Source: Erinaceus europaeus (Eukaryota > Chordata > Mammalia > Eulipotyphla > Erinaceidae). From it: a DNA stretch of 64,000 bases. A model generated the notes under the pieces. It made no database searches. It was not told the DNA's origin and saw only the letters and a list, made by a program, of their open reading frames with translations. Location: contig NC_080181.1 of NCBI RefSeq assembly GCF_950295315.1, forward strand, positions 38,097,375 to 38,161,374, in the 5' to 3' direction. A program made the translations under genes and the position numbers. This document shows positions 10,155 through 22,234 of the stretch, one piece after another. Numbering within the stretch: the stretch's first letter is position 1; each line of letters starts with the position of its first letter.

Positions 10155-10312
10155 CTTTGGGGAGCGGTTTAGGTCCGGGAACATGATGGCAGACAAGGAC
10201 CTCGAAGGGGTTGAATTGTTATGTGGAAAATTGAAAAATGTTACATATGTACAAACTACTGTATTTTACTGTTGACTGTAAGCCATTAATTTCCCCAATA
10301 AAGAAAAAAATA
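10155..10312 (+). mobile_element. Composite L1-like short repeat
   Basis: A short unit whose left part (aacatgatggcagacaagg) looks like an L1 5' start is joined to an L1 3' end of the ccccaataaagaaa type. A second copy with the same join lies at 58145-58556, split by a SINE. Confidence 0.55.
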
Positions 10313-10475
10313 TAGAGGGGACCAAGAGTAAATATAGAACAAATTTATTGAGCAGAAATACAACTATATCATTAATTACATGAAGTGAAGATATTCTAAT
10401 TAGAAAGAAAATATTGAGGGAGTATCCATAATAGTAGGACTCTAGTACATGTTGACTACAAGAGACAGGATTTTT

Positions 10476-11848
10476 TTTATTTCTTTTTTTTTAAATTTCT
10501 TTATTGGGGAATTAATGTTTTACATTCAACAGTAAATACAATAGTTTGCACATGCATAACATTCCCCAGTTTCCCATATAACAGTACAATCCCCACTAGG
10601 TCCTCTGTCATCCTTCTTGAACCTGTATTCTCCCAACCCACCCACCACAGAGTCTTTTACTTTGGTGTGATATGCCAATTCCATTTCAGGTTTTACTTGT
10701 GTGTGTGTGTTTTCTTTCTGATCTTGTTTTTCAACTTCTGCCTGAGAGTGAGATCATCCCATATTCATCCTTCCATTTCTGACTTATTTCACTTAACATG
10801 AATTTTTCAAGGTCCATCCAAGATCAGCTGAAAATGGTGAAGTCACCATTTTTTACAGCTGAGTAGTATTCCATTGTGTATATATACCATAACTTGCACA
10901 GCCACTCATCTGTTGTTGGACACCTGGGTTGCTTCCAGGTTTTGGCTATTACAAATTGTGCTGCCAAGAACATATGTGTACACAGATCTTTTTGGATGGG
11001 TGTGTTGGGTTCCTTAGGATATATCCACAGGAGAGGAATTGTAGGATCATAGGGTAGGTCCATTTCTAGCCTTCTGAGAGAGTTCTCCAGACTGTTCTCC
11101 ACAGAGGTTGGGTCAATTGACATTCCCACCAGCAGTGCAGGAGGGTTCCTTTTACCTCACAACCTCTCCAGCATTTGCTGCTGTACCTTTTCTGATGTAT
11201 GACATCCTCACAGGAGTGAAGTGGTATCTCATTGTTGTCTTTATTTGCATTTCTCTGACAGAGACTTGGAGCATTTTATTTCATATGTTTCTCGTCCTTT
11301 TGGATCTCTTCTGTAGTGAATATTCTGTCCATGTCCTCTCCCCATTTTTTGGATGGGGTCATTTGTTGTCTTGTGTTGAGATTTGCAGGTTCTTTATATA
11401 TTCTGGTTATTAGCCTCTTGTCTGATGCACGACATGTAAAGATCTCTCATTCTGTGAGGGATAACTTGGTTTGGGTAGTAGTTTCTCTAGCTGTGCAGAA
11501 GCTTTTTAATTTGATGTAGTTCCATAGGTTTATAGTTGCCTTAGTCTTTGTAATTGGATTCATTTCATTGAAGATGTCTTTAAAATGTATGCGGAAAAGA
11601 GTTCTGCCAATATTTTCCTCTAAGTATTTGATATTTTGTGTTCTAACATCCAATTCCTTGATCCACATGAAATTTACATTTGTATTTGGTGAAATATAGT
11701 GGTTAAGTTTCATTCTTCTGCATGTTTCAACCTGTTTTTTCCAACACCATTTGTTGAAGAGACTCTGCTTTTCCCATTTAATAATCTGGGTACTTTTGTC
11801 AAAGATTAGATGTTCATAGGTATGGGGGCTTACTTCCAGGCTCTCAAG
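10476..11848 (-). mobile_element. 5'-truncated L1 (ORF2 C-terminus and 3' end)
   Basis: A 1.37-kb insertion is flanked by a perfect 15-bp TSD, agagacaggattttt (10461-10475 and 11849-11863). On the - strand it reads from the ORF2 C-terminal region (MKLNHYISPNTNVNFMWIKE at 11713 downward; [20 protein letters not shown] near 10900) into a short 3' UTR and a poly(A) tail. It has several stops and frameshifts. Its 3' UTR (ccccaataaagaaattt end) differs from that of the full-length L1 at 25568, so it is another subfamily. Confidence 0.9.
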
Positions 11849-11917
11849 AGAGACAGGATTTTTAATTATGTTTTTATTATTTATTTAACATTGATTTACA
11901 AAACTATCAGATTTCTA

Positions 11918-12069
11918 TTTTTTAATATTTTATTTATTTATTAGATAGAGACAGTGAGAAATTGAGGGGAGGTGAAGATAGAGAGAAAGAGACATAAACA
12001 CCTTTAGTCCTGCTTCAACACTCATGATTCATTCCCCCTGCACTTGGGGACCAGGGCTTGAACCTGATC
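11918..12069 (-). repeat. SINE family A, 5' part missing
   Basis: The body and tail of a - strand family A SINE (ttatttattagatagagaca, ctgcttcaacactcatgatt) stop at the B-box region, where L1 sequence begins without a TSD. Confidence 0.7.
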
Positions 12070-15000
12070 TGAGGGGAAATGCTTCCACTTTTTTCACCAT
12101 TGAGTATGATGTTGGCTGTAGGTCTGCTATATACATTCCATCTATTTCCATTTTTTGTAGTGTTTTGATCATAAATGGATCTTGTATTTTGTCAAAAGCT
12201 TTCTCTGCATCTATTAATATGACCATGTGGTTTTTGATCTTGCTTTTATTGATGTGGTGGATTATGTTGACTGATTTACGTATATTAAACCAAACTTGCA
12301 TGCCTGGGATAAACCCCACTTGGTCATGATGAACAGTCTTTTTAATATACTGCTGTATCCGGTTGGCTAAAACTTTGTTCAATATTTTAGTATCCGTGTT
12401 CATCATAGGTATTGGTCTGTAGTTTTCTTTTTTGGTTATGTCCCTGTCTGCTTATGGTATCAAAGTGATGTTGGCTTCATAGAAGCTGGAAGGGAATATT
12501 CCAGTGTCTTCAATCTTCTGGAAGACTTTTAAAAGTAGAGGTATTAGTTCTTCTTTGAAGGTTTTGTAGAATTCATTTGTAAAATCATCTGGTTCAGGAC
12601 TTTTATTCTTGGGAATGTTTTTGATAACTATTTAAATTTCATGAGCTGTGATGGGCCTGTTCATATTATCTAGTTGCTCTTTATTTAATTTTGTAATTTT
12701 GTAGGTATCAAGGAACTTGTCCAGGTTCTCTAAGTGGCATATAGTTGTTCAAAGAGGCCTTGCATGATATGTTGAATTTCTGTGGTGTCTGTTGTGATAT
12801 CTCCTCTTTTGTTTACTATATGATTTATTTGAGTTTTCTCCATTTTTTGTTTTGTAAGACTGGCTAAAGGTTTGTCAATTTTGTTCAGTCTTTCGAAGAA
12901 CTAACATTCACTTCTGTTGATCTTTTGTATGGTTTTCTTATTTTCAATGTTATTGATATCTGCCTTAACTTTAGTGATTTCTGTCCTTCTGGTTGCTTTA
13001 GGGTTCCTCTGTTCTTCTTCTTCTAGGTCTTTAAGATGTGTAATCAGGCTGTTTATTTGTGCTTTTTCTTGTTTCCTAGTGTGTGCTTGTATGGCTATGA
13101 ACTTCCCTCTCACTACTGCCTTAGCTGTGTCCCAAATATTTTGAGAGCTTGTGTCTTCATTTTCATTGAACTCTCGAAACAGTTTGATCTCTTCCTTTAT
13201 TTCCCCTTGTTAAGGGGAAGTTGTTAAGGAGTGTATTGTTGAGCTTCCACATATGGGGACTATCTTTTGTTGATTGTTAAGTTTTAGTTTAATTCCACTG
13301 TGGTCTGCGAATATGCTTGGGATGATTTCAATGCTCTTGAATTGGCTGATGCTGTCTTTGTGGCCTAACATATGGTCTATCCTTGAGAATGACCCATGTG
13401 GATTTGAGTAAAATGTGTATTCCAGTTTCTTGGGATGAATGACTCTGAAAATGTCCAATAGTTCTAGCTTATCTATATCCTCATTTAACTCCCTCATGTC
13501 TTTATTGATTTTCTGCCTGGATGATCTGTCAAGTGGAGAGAGTGCGGTGTTGAAGTCCCCTACTATGACTGTGTTGTTGTTAATATATGACTTTAGCTCT
13601 TTCAGTGTATGTTTGATGTATTTAGATGGCTTCTCATTGGGTGCATAGATGTTAATAATTGTTAAGTCCTCTTGATTGACTTATCCTCTGAGCATTAAGT
13701 AGTGTCCATTCCTGTCTTTTTTAACTTTATCTATTTTAAAGTCTATCGTGTCAGATATGAGAATAGCTATTCCTGCCCCTTTTTTGTGGGCCATTGGCTT
13801 GTATGATAGTTTTCCATCCTTTCACTTTGAGTCTGTGTTTGCCTTGTTATGTTAGGTCGGTTTTCTATAGACAGCATATTGTTGGGTTGTTTTTTCTGAT
13901 CCATTTTTCTTCTCTATGCCTTTTATTAGGTGAATTCAGGCCATTGACATTTATTGATATTGAAATTGAAGATATTTTAGCACCATTCTTGTAGAGTTTT
14001 AGATTGTTCTGATAGATGGCGTATTTATGGTGGTCTGACTGTTTATAGGAGACCTTTCAAAACTTCTTTCAGGGAGGGCTTGGTCATAGTTAATTTTTTC
14101 AACTGTTGCTCATCTGAGAATGTTTTTATGCCTCCATCTAGTCTGAGTGACAGTCTAGCAGGATACAGTATTCTTGGTTGGAAGTCTTTCTCATTGAGCA
14201 CTCAATATGTATCTTGCCGTTCTCTTCTGGCCTGTAGTGCTTGTGTGGAGAAGTCTGCTGCTAATCTTATGGGTTTTCCTCTGTAGGTGACTCTTTGTTT
14301 TTCTCCTGCAGACTTCAGGATCCTTTCTTTATTCCTATTCCTTTCCATTCTAAATATGATGTGTCTTGGTGTCTTTAAGTCTGGCTTAATTCTGTTTGGG
14401 ACCCTCTGGGTTTCTTGAACCTTTGTCTTTGTTATTGTCTAGACTAGAGAAATTCTCAGCTATTATATCCTTAGAAATTCTTTCTTCCTCTCCCTCTCTT
14501 TCTTCCTATGATGAGCCATTAATGTGTATATTATTTCTTTTGAAGTCATCACACAGGTCTCTATTGTTGTTTTCAGTACCTCTTAATCTATTTTTGAGTT
14601 CTCTTTATTCTTTTTTAGTTTTCTATAATTTGTCCTCCTTATTGATAATTCTGTCTTCAGCCTCATTTATTCTATTCTCTGCCCTCTGCTGTTTTCTGTA
14701 GTTCCTCTTTTTATTACTCTGTTATGGTAATATTTTCTCTTGTTCAGGTTGTTGTGTTCTTAGATCAGTTATTTCAGTTTTCAGCTCCCTAAAAGCCTTG
14801 AGATAATCAGTGTTTTCTTCCAGAGTCTCATTTCTTCTGCATTTCTGATGAAAATTATTTCAAAATCTTTACTCACTCTTGTGATTATTTCTAATCTAAT
14901 ATTTGGATGTTGACCTCATTATTTTGTGCTTCAACCTTTTGGGGGATTTTAGCTGGACTGTTGTCCTGGTTCATTTATCTAATATTTCTTCTTGTTGGTT

Positions 15001-15600
15001 TAACCATGATATATAGTATGTTATGAGGTACCTCTCTCAGTACTTTTCAAATTACTGATCACTCTTGCCTGGATTGACTTGTGTCTAAGTAAGGAAATTA
15101 AAGTGTTCACAGTTGTGGAAATTGACAGTTGTTTCAATATTATTTCAATACCTGAGTTGGAGCACAGTGGCTTAAAAGCTTCTTTTGTTCTTTTCTTTCC
15201 ATGTAGGCTATTGGAACCTGAGCACTTTTAAACTATAAGTAGGCTTCTCAGCTTATTCACTCACTCCTGAGCAAGAGATAAAGCAATGTGGGGCAGACAT
15301 CATTCATTGGTTATGCAAAGAGACTCTCACAGCTCCACCGCTAGGCCACCAAGGTATAGATCTTCTCCTGAGTTTCCTCATTAGTTCTCTGTCCCCTGTT
15401 GTCAGCACAGGGTCTCCTACTGCTGCTGCAGCTTCTGAGGGCAGTAGAAATGGAGACTTACAGTTGTACTTGGTGAGTCTTAGGGGGAGTCCTCTCCTTC
15501 CTTCAGCTGTCTTTTTGTTGGTGAAACAGACTTGAGGTGGTGTCTCAACTGGTAAATTTCTAAGTGTTTCAACCACTTAATCTCTCTGTAGGCTCCTCTC
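12070..15600 (-). mobile_element. Older L1: ORF2 N-terminal half, ORF1 and 5' region
   Basis: This is colinear on the - strand with the complete L1 at 25568-32999 but more diverged. About 12070-13990 is ORF2 (reverse transcriptase start with [20 protein letters not shown] and [16 protein letters not shown], and the endonuclease end with IDHMLGHKDS and FADHSG near 13300). About 14040-14950 is ORF1, and the rest is 5' region to about 15600. ORF1 and ORF2 are broken by many stops and indels. The 3' half of ORF2 is missing at the join with a SINE near 12070. The 5' boundary is uncertain. Confidence 0.82.
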
Positions 15601-15889
15601 TGTCCATGAGACACACATAAAGCTGAGGAAGTTGCTGTTCAAAGCTGTGGTGTCTTTATCTTCCCCTTTCCCCCCATTTTTTAAATGGCCCTGCTTCAGC
15701 TTCCTTCCTAAGTCACTCCTTACTCTTATTACTACTCTATGTCTCTTTCCTTTTACAACTCTTTTCTCTTAGTTAAGAGAAACAGTGCCTGCCTTCCTCA
15801 GGTGTTTTCCAGATTTGCTTCCCTCTCAGTGATGGTATTAAAAACAAGATTCCTAGTGACAAGCATTTCAGATTCTGGATTTCACCAGG

Positions 15890-16800
15890 GTTAGGGTGCA
15901 GTGCCCTCTGGTTACTTCCTCTATCATTTATCTTTCTGGGAGTACAGAGCATATTTCTTTTTGGGTGCAGAAGGTGGAAGGTCTGCCTTCTGTAATTGCT
16001 TCTCTGCTGGACATGGGCCCTGGCAGGTCAATTAATAACCCCCAGATTTTTCTATCTTTCCCTAGTGGGATAGGGCTCTGGAGAGGCAAGGCTCTAGGAT
16101 GAATTGGTAAAGTCATCTGCCCAGCTAAGTCAGGATGGAATCATAGTAGCATCTGGAGTTTGGTGGCTAAAAAACAGTAAGATGGAAAGTAGGATATAAT
16201 GTTTAATGAACAGGAGCTATATCTAGGAATAGAACTGATGAAAATAGGGGCTCTAGGGTGGGAGGAAACTAGGTATGTTCCTAGGAGCTCTTGTCTTAGT
16301 AATCTTTGTTTGAGCTTGATAGCTAACATGGGGATGGATTAGAAATATTATTTGGAAAGATGGTGTGAGAACTAAGAATAGAACTAGGAAGTAGGGTTAG
16401 GGATGAGAGCTGCTTTCAATCTTGAAGAAAATATATAAATACAACTAACTGCTTTTGTCACATCAGTCTGACCCATGGCCCATGTATATTCATAGTTAGT
16501 CTGTAAAACCTTTGAGTCCCTGTCATTCTGAACTCACAGTTCATGGTCACAGCTGGGAACATTCTAGGCTGTACTTACTTCAGAACCAGTCCTTGAGTGG
16601 CAGAATAGGATGACCCAGCCATGCTTTAAGAGTGGGGCAGTCCCTACCATTGCTACTTCATAGGGAGGGTAAGCTCCTGAAAGGTGCCCACAGAGGAGCT
16701 TATTATGACATTCCCAATGGGTGTCACCAGTGATAGTAGAGAAAAGGATCTATTAGAGGTCTAGATGGGGTAGCCTGATAGTGCCCATAAAGGCCATTAT
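15890..16800 (-). mobile_element. L1 3' UTR fragment, long-UTR subfamily
   Basis: It contains tgcagaaggtggaaggtctg, ttgcttctctgctggacatg and a downstream block with tgaactcacagttcatggtc. The same order is seen at 24090-25045 and, interrupted, at 39300-40980. Confidence 0.65.
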
Positions 16801-17089
16801 GAAGTGAGCCTTTATCTTACCTGTATCCAATTTCAAAAAATGTTATTGTGATTTTTTGAATTCAACAACTTTCTGCTAAAAAAGTCAAAAACTTTTGTGA
16901 AATGTAGCATTTTCTCATGAAATATTTTACCAAGACAAATCCAATAAGAAATAGAAAATCTGAATGGATCATGTAAAGATGTTAAATAGTAATTTAAAGT
17001 ATCTTTGTAGAAAAAAATACATATACAGATGACTTCATTCTTGAATTTCTCAGACATAAATAATATGAATTTTATACAAATGTATCCAG

Positions 17090-17660
17090 AAATTAACAGA
17101 GACTACTTTTCAGTTTTAGGAAATCAGTATTACCTTGACTCAAGAAGAAAAGCACAAATCAATACCCTTTATGAGTATACTGAACAGATTCAGAAATCCT
17201 TATTTGAACATCTAGCTAATGCAAAAAAATACATAATAACCAAGGACAGTTTATTCTAGGTGTGCAAATATGCTTTAATATTCAAAATAAAAATTAAGAT
17301 AACTGTCTTTATTAGCTGACTTTAGGAGAAAACCCTGTATGATCATTTCAGCAAGATGCAGGAAGAGCATTTGGCCTCATTTAAATTCATGATAAAAACT
17401 GTTAGCAAACTGTGAGTGCTTAAACTGATCAAGAGCAGTTTTGAAAAATCTAGAGGCAACATCATACTAAATACTGAAATACTTGTTTTTCCTGAGATAG
17501 TGGACAGAAGAAGTGATGCCCATCTAAACCACTTCCATTTCAACTCTGTAGTAGAGGACCTAATAAAATAATTGACTATTAGCAATCAAGAAAGAAAGGG
17601 TGTAATAGATGGAGATGGAAGTAAATCTAGTTGTAAATAATGCTAATGTTTTTTAGACAA
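17090..17660 (+). mobile_element. Ancient L1 ORF2 fragment
   Basis: The + strand has scattered similarity to the L1 reverse transcriptase region (taaccaaggacagtttattc then caaatatgctttaatattca, where younger copies encode the [10 protein letters not shown] and FN.RKS motifs). It is full of indels and no reading frame survives. The assignment to an old mammalian L1 is tentative. Confidence 0.5.
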
Positions 17661-17879
17661 TTGAGAACAATTAAAAAACTCTAAGCACTATTAGAGCTAT
17701 ATATATTCTCACATACTTGTAGTGAACTACTGGAAAGTATTTAAGAAATAATTGCTTTTACAGTAGTACCAAAAACAAAACAAAACAAAAAACCCAGCTA
17801 AGAATGAGCCTAAGAAAACACTATAAGGATTGCTACACAAGAAAGTAACAACCTGAGTGGTTGCAAAATTTTTAAATTG

Positions 17880-18211
17880 TCTTATTGGGGGATTAATGTT
17901 TTACAGTAAATACAGTTTTTGATACACATCTAAAATTTCTCAGTTTTCTACAATTTCTCACCCCCCAGCCTAGGCCCTACTCCACCATCATGCACCAGGA
18001 CCTGAATCCCCCTCCACAACCCTTAAGTTTCCTTTACTTTGGTACAATATACTAGACCAAGTCCATAGTTTTCTTTGTGTTTCCCTTTCTGTTCTTATTT
18101 TTCAACTTCTGTCTATGAGTGAGATCATCCCCTATTCATCTTTCTCTTTCTGGCTTATTTCACTTAACATGATTCCTTCATGCTTCACCCAAGATGCAAT
18201 GACAGATTTTT
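17880..18211 (-). mobile_element. L1 3' end fragment (target of the next insertion)
   Basis: An L1 3' end (cttattgggggattaatgtt, atgagtgagatcatccccta, ttcacttaacatgattcctt) is of the same type as 10476-11848. The 5' portion is lost. The truncated L1 at 18212 inserted at its inner end. Confidence 0.75.
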
Positions 18212-19523
18212 GAGATCATCCCATATGTCTCTGTTGTTGTTTTCAGTGTCTCTCAATCTCTTTTTAAGCTCTTTCACCTCTTTCTTAGTTTTCTCTAACT
18301 CATCCTCTGTCTGACTAATTCTGTTTTGTGCTTCTGTTAGTCTGCTTTCCCTTGCCTGAGCTTCTTTCTTCATTATAGCTATTTCAGCTTTCAGTTCTCT
18401 AATTGACTCAAGATAATCAGTATTTTCCTTGGGGGTCTCAACTGTTGTTTCCCTAATACTGCCGTTCCTTTCCTCCAATGTTGTTTTCATTTCTGTGATT
18501 AATAAGTTTATTATTGCTTGCATACTTTTCTTATCTATGGTTACTTCTGGCTGATTTGTAGTTTCTTCTGTTGTTCCTCAGTTGTTGTGTCTTGAGTTCA
18601 AGCAACACTGTACTAAATGCCTTTATGACAATTACACTCACCAACCTCAGGAATTGCAGTAGCAACTGAAACAAGTATTGAAGCAGTTTAATCACTACCA
18701 GTTAGCCAAACAATTTCTCCAGTCCGTGAAAAAATAGTAACCAAATCCCAGTGAAGAAGAAAGAGAAAAAAAAAAAAGAAGAAGGGATAGCAAGAATAAA
18801 CAGTTATGCAAGTGCTATCCACTGTATATTCTAGGGGTAACAAGAGGGGAAAAGGAACTAGAGCAGAGATACACACATAGAGTCCACTCTGAGTCAGAAT
18901 TCTTCCCCAAAATAATTCCCAAATGTGTATCAGTGAATTCAAAAAAGCTCACTGTTTGGTGGTGTGGGGGCTGGGGCCTGTGGCTTTGGGAGCTGTAGGA
19001 TTAAGGAAGAAAGGATGACAAGAATGAGAAAAAGAATTAAAAAAGAAAGAGAGAGAGAAAAAAGAAAAAGATAAGAAAAAGAACAGTCATAAAAGAGCGG
19101 TGAAAGGAAAGAGTTTTTTTAGTTAATTAATTTATTTTTAATTATTTAATTAGCTATGCGGGGTGAGGTGGGGGGGTTGGCTACTTAGAAAGAAAAAAGA
19201 GCCAGAGGTTTCAGAAGGGTATAGAATGAATGATACTCCCTGGTGGGACAGGAATTTGGTAAAGACAAAAGCTCAGCAGGGGATTCTGCTAGGAGCTGGT
19301 CCCCAGGGACTGGTTAGGGGTGGGGGGGGGGAGGCGGTGTGCTTAATAATTAAAAGGAAAAAAATTTTTTGTTCCCTTTTTTTCTACTCTAATTCTTAAC
19401 CCAAATTAAGTTATAGTCACCTCCTTGGATGACTGGCCTACTAAAGGCAGAAAATCCTACCGTTTCCAGAAGATGTGATCAGAGCTCAAGCCACTAGCAG
19501 CTTCTCAGTCTGCCATCTTCCCT
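18212..19523 (-). mobile_element. L1 with complete 5' end but 3'-truncated in ORF1
   Basis: It is flanked by a perfect 17-bp TSD, tgcaatgacagattttt (18195-18211 and 19524-19540). On the - strand it starts gaagatggcagactgagaag, like the L1 5' end, runs through the 5' UTR and into ORF1, and stops at the ORF1 sequence gatgatctcaaaa. It has no ORF2, no 3' UTR and no poly(A). Compared with the complete L1, about 110 bp around the ORF1 start codon are also missing, so the ORF1 frame that remains (18523 down to about 18190) lacks its start. It is very similar to the L1 at 31300-32540. Confidence 0.85.
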
Positions 19524-19540
19524 TGCAATGACAGATTTTT

Positions 19541-20137
19541 AAAATATCCAGATAAGCAGGGAAATACTCCATTTCTACAATAAGAAGACTCACTATTATG
19601 TAGTTGGTAGCATTTAGGTATTATTTAGGTAGTAGGTATTATGTTATTGGTCGCTTTAGGAGCAATCCTTAGATTTTGATTTTTGTTGCTTTTATATTTT
19701 TATTCATTACAGCATGTTTAATTTTCATTGTGATTTCTTGGCTTATGCTTATTTTTTCTTAATTAGTCAATTTCCTAAAATGATTATGGCTAATCTATTT
19801 GTCTTTGTATCTCTATCTATACTGTATACATCTCAGGACTATCAAGCCCATATACATTAAGAGTGGCTAACTCTCCATGGTGAACAAAAGTTATAAAATG
19901 TTAACTTATTAAAATTTAAAAGGTATATATTTTTCTATTCTTTAACTTTCAATTTTTTTTGTACCTTTATGTTCTAGCTATCTGTAGACATCTTCATGTC
20001 TCTGCAAATAGATGTATTTCGGTTTAAAATTAATGATTCTTATTGTCTGACAATCTTCATCTTTCTTTTAACAATATGTATTTTATTGATAGGTAATGAT
20101 AGAGCTGATATCTTTTACTTAAAATTTGAGTTTTAAG
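19541..20137. other. Unassigned AT-rich intron sequence
   Basis: I recognise no gene or clear repeat here. A few stretches resemble very old L1 sequence but not convincingly. Confidence 0.4.
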
Positions 20138-20412
20138 GGAGTCAGGTGGTAGCGCAGCGGGTTAAGTGCACATGGCACTAAGTGCAAGGACCAGAGTAAG
20201 GATCCTGGTTCTAGAGCCCAGCTCCCCACCTGCAGGCAGTGAAGCAGGTCTGCAGGTGTCTATCTTTCTCTCCCCCTCTCTGTCTTCCCCGCCTCTCTCC
20301 ATTTCTCTCTGTCCTATCTAATGATGACATCAAGAACAACAACAATAATAACTACAACAATAAAAAAACAAGAGCAACAAAAGGGAAAATAAATAAATAT
20401 AAAAAATTTAAA
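20138..20412 (+). repeat. tRNA-derived SINE, family B
   Basis: It has a full-length structure: head gggagtcaggtggtagcgca, gcgggttaagtgcacatggc, a B-box-like ggttctagagccc, the core gtgaagcaggtctgcaggtg, a pyrimidine tract, and a tail rich in AACAA and AATAA repeats. Confidence 0.9.
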
Positions 20413-20524
20413 AATTTTTGACTTTTATTAGACTTACCTTTTAAATTTTATTTTTAATCTTTTGCTTTTAAGATTAGTTAAAACTCCTTTTGCCCTTTTC
20501 TGACTTAGCATACTCTTTTTTAAT

Positions 20525-20743
20525 TTAAAAGTATTTTTTATTTTTTTATTTATAAAATGGAAAGACCATAGGACAAGAGAGGTACAATTCCACACAGTTC
20601 CCACTATCAGAACTTTGTATCCCATCCACTCCCTTGACAGCTTTTCTATTCTTAATCACTTAGGGTGCAGAAGGTGGAAGGTCTGGCTTCTGCAATTGCC
20701 TTCCCGCTGAACATGGGCATTGGCAGGTTGATCCATACTCCCA

Positions 20744-20786
<43 letters not shown>

Positions 20787-20940
20787 TAGTGGGGCAGGGC
20801 TCTGGGCAGGCAGGGGTCCAGGACACATTGGTGGGGTCGTCTGTCCAGGGAAGTCTGGTTGGCATCATGGTAGCATCTGGAACCTGGTGGCTGAAAAAGA
20901 GTTAAGGTATAAAGCAAAACAAATTGTTGACTCTTTTAAT
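20525..20940 (-). mobile_element. L1 3' UTR fragment with (CT)n expansion
   Basis: This is a typical L1 3' UTR in reverse (tgcagaaggtggaaggtctg, ctgaacatgggcattggcag). At about 20742-20780 the usual short ctctct run has expanded to about 20 CT units. Confidence 0.85.
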
Positions 20941-21220
20941 GATTCACTGTAGAGATGCCAGAATATATAGACAACCCACAATAACTGGCAAATTTTTCGC
21001 TACTCAACCCTATTTTCTTTGAACAAAATGCCTCTTTTATATTTTTATATCTTTGAATTTTTATTCAGATTTCAGTTTTCAGGGTTATCCAAATCTGTTT
21101 TGGTCATTTCTGCTCTGATTTATGTTGCTTATCTTGTATTCTTGGTCACACTAGATTAGAGTTTTATTTCTTGACCTTAATGATTCTGACTCCAGAGAGT
21201 TTACATTTGGGAGACTTTTT

Positions 21221-22218
21221 TTTTTAAAAAAGGAGACATTAACAAAACCGTAGAATGAGAGGGGTACAATTCTGCATAATTCCCATAACCCGATCTCCAC
21301 ATCCTACCCCCTCCCCTGATAGCCTTCCCATTCTCTATCTCTCTGGGAGTATGGATCCAGGGTCATTGTGGGTTGCAGAGGGTGGAAGGTCTGGCTTCTG
21401 TAATTGCTTCCCTGCTGAATATGGGCATTGACTGGTCGATCCATACTCCCAGTCTGTCTCTCTCTTTCCCTAGTAGGGTGGGGCTCTGAGGAAGTGGTGC
21501 TCCAGTACACATTGATGGGGTTGTCTGTCCAGGGAAGTCTGGTCAGCATCTCGTTGGCATCTGGAACCTGGTGGCTGAAAAGAGAGTTAACATACAAAGC
21601 CAAACAAATTGTTGAACAATCATGGACCCAAAAACTGTAATAGTGCAGATGAAGTATTGGGGGTATTCCCTGCATGTTCTTGTATACTTCTGCTTTCAGG
21701 TATATATTTTTCCCCTAGTTTATGGGCACGGGTGAACCTATGCTGTATCTCAGGGGACCTGGACTATATCTAGGTTTGGGGACTTTATTGGGGAGTGGAA
21801 CGGCTGGAATGGAATTAGAGAATACTATAAAAGGAAAGGTCTCACCCGAGTGATGAAGCTGAAGGGTTGTCATTCCACACCTGAAGTCTCTAGTCACAGT
21901 CTGAAGTGCAGCATGCTGGGGTGGCACTCGTTGTGCTGATTAGGTTGCGATCCGTGTATGCAATATTATTTGATTTGAATTGAGAGCAGCATGCAGAAAA
22001 GTGGGCCCCACCCTAAGGTTCCAGGACTGGGGGAAATATAGGCTCTATAGTGGAAATGTGAGGTTCCTGTTGTCTTAGGGTTCAAGAACACAATGGATAG
22101 TTATTGTTATCATCACATTATTTGGTGATAGGGTTAACTTTGGAAAGTCCCTTTGATAGGATTTGGGGTATACTACCCAGCATCTTGTATATAGCTGTGC
22201 TACTAGTTGCTTCTGTTC
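21221..22218 (-). mobile_element. 5'-truncated L1 (3' UTR only)
   Basis: A 1.0-kb insertion is flanked by a perfect 16-bp TSD, atttgggagacttttt (21205-21220 and 22219-22234), and contains only L1 3' UTR with a poly(A) start. It is almost identical over long stretches to 39513-40487, so both belong to one recent subfamily. Confidence 0.92.
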
Positions 22219-22234
22219 TATTTGGGAGACTTTT

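Noticed and set aside
18520..18600. Missing 110 bp around the ORF1 start in the truncated L1 as evidence for a spliced L1 RNA
   Set aside because: The edges do not fit a GT-AG or GC-AG intron and share a short microhomology (aga), so a simple deletion is more likely.
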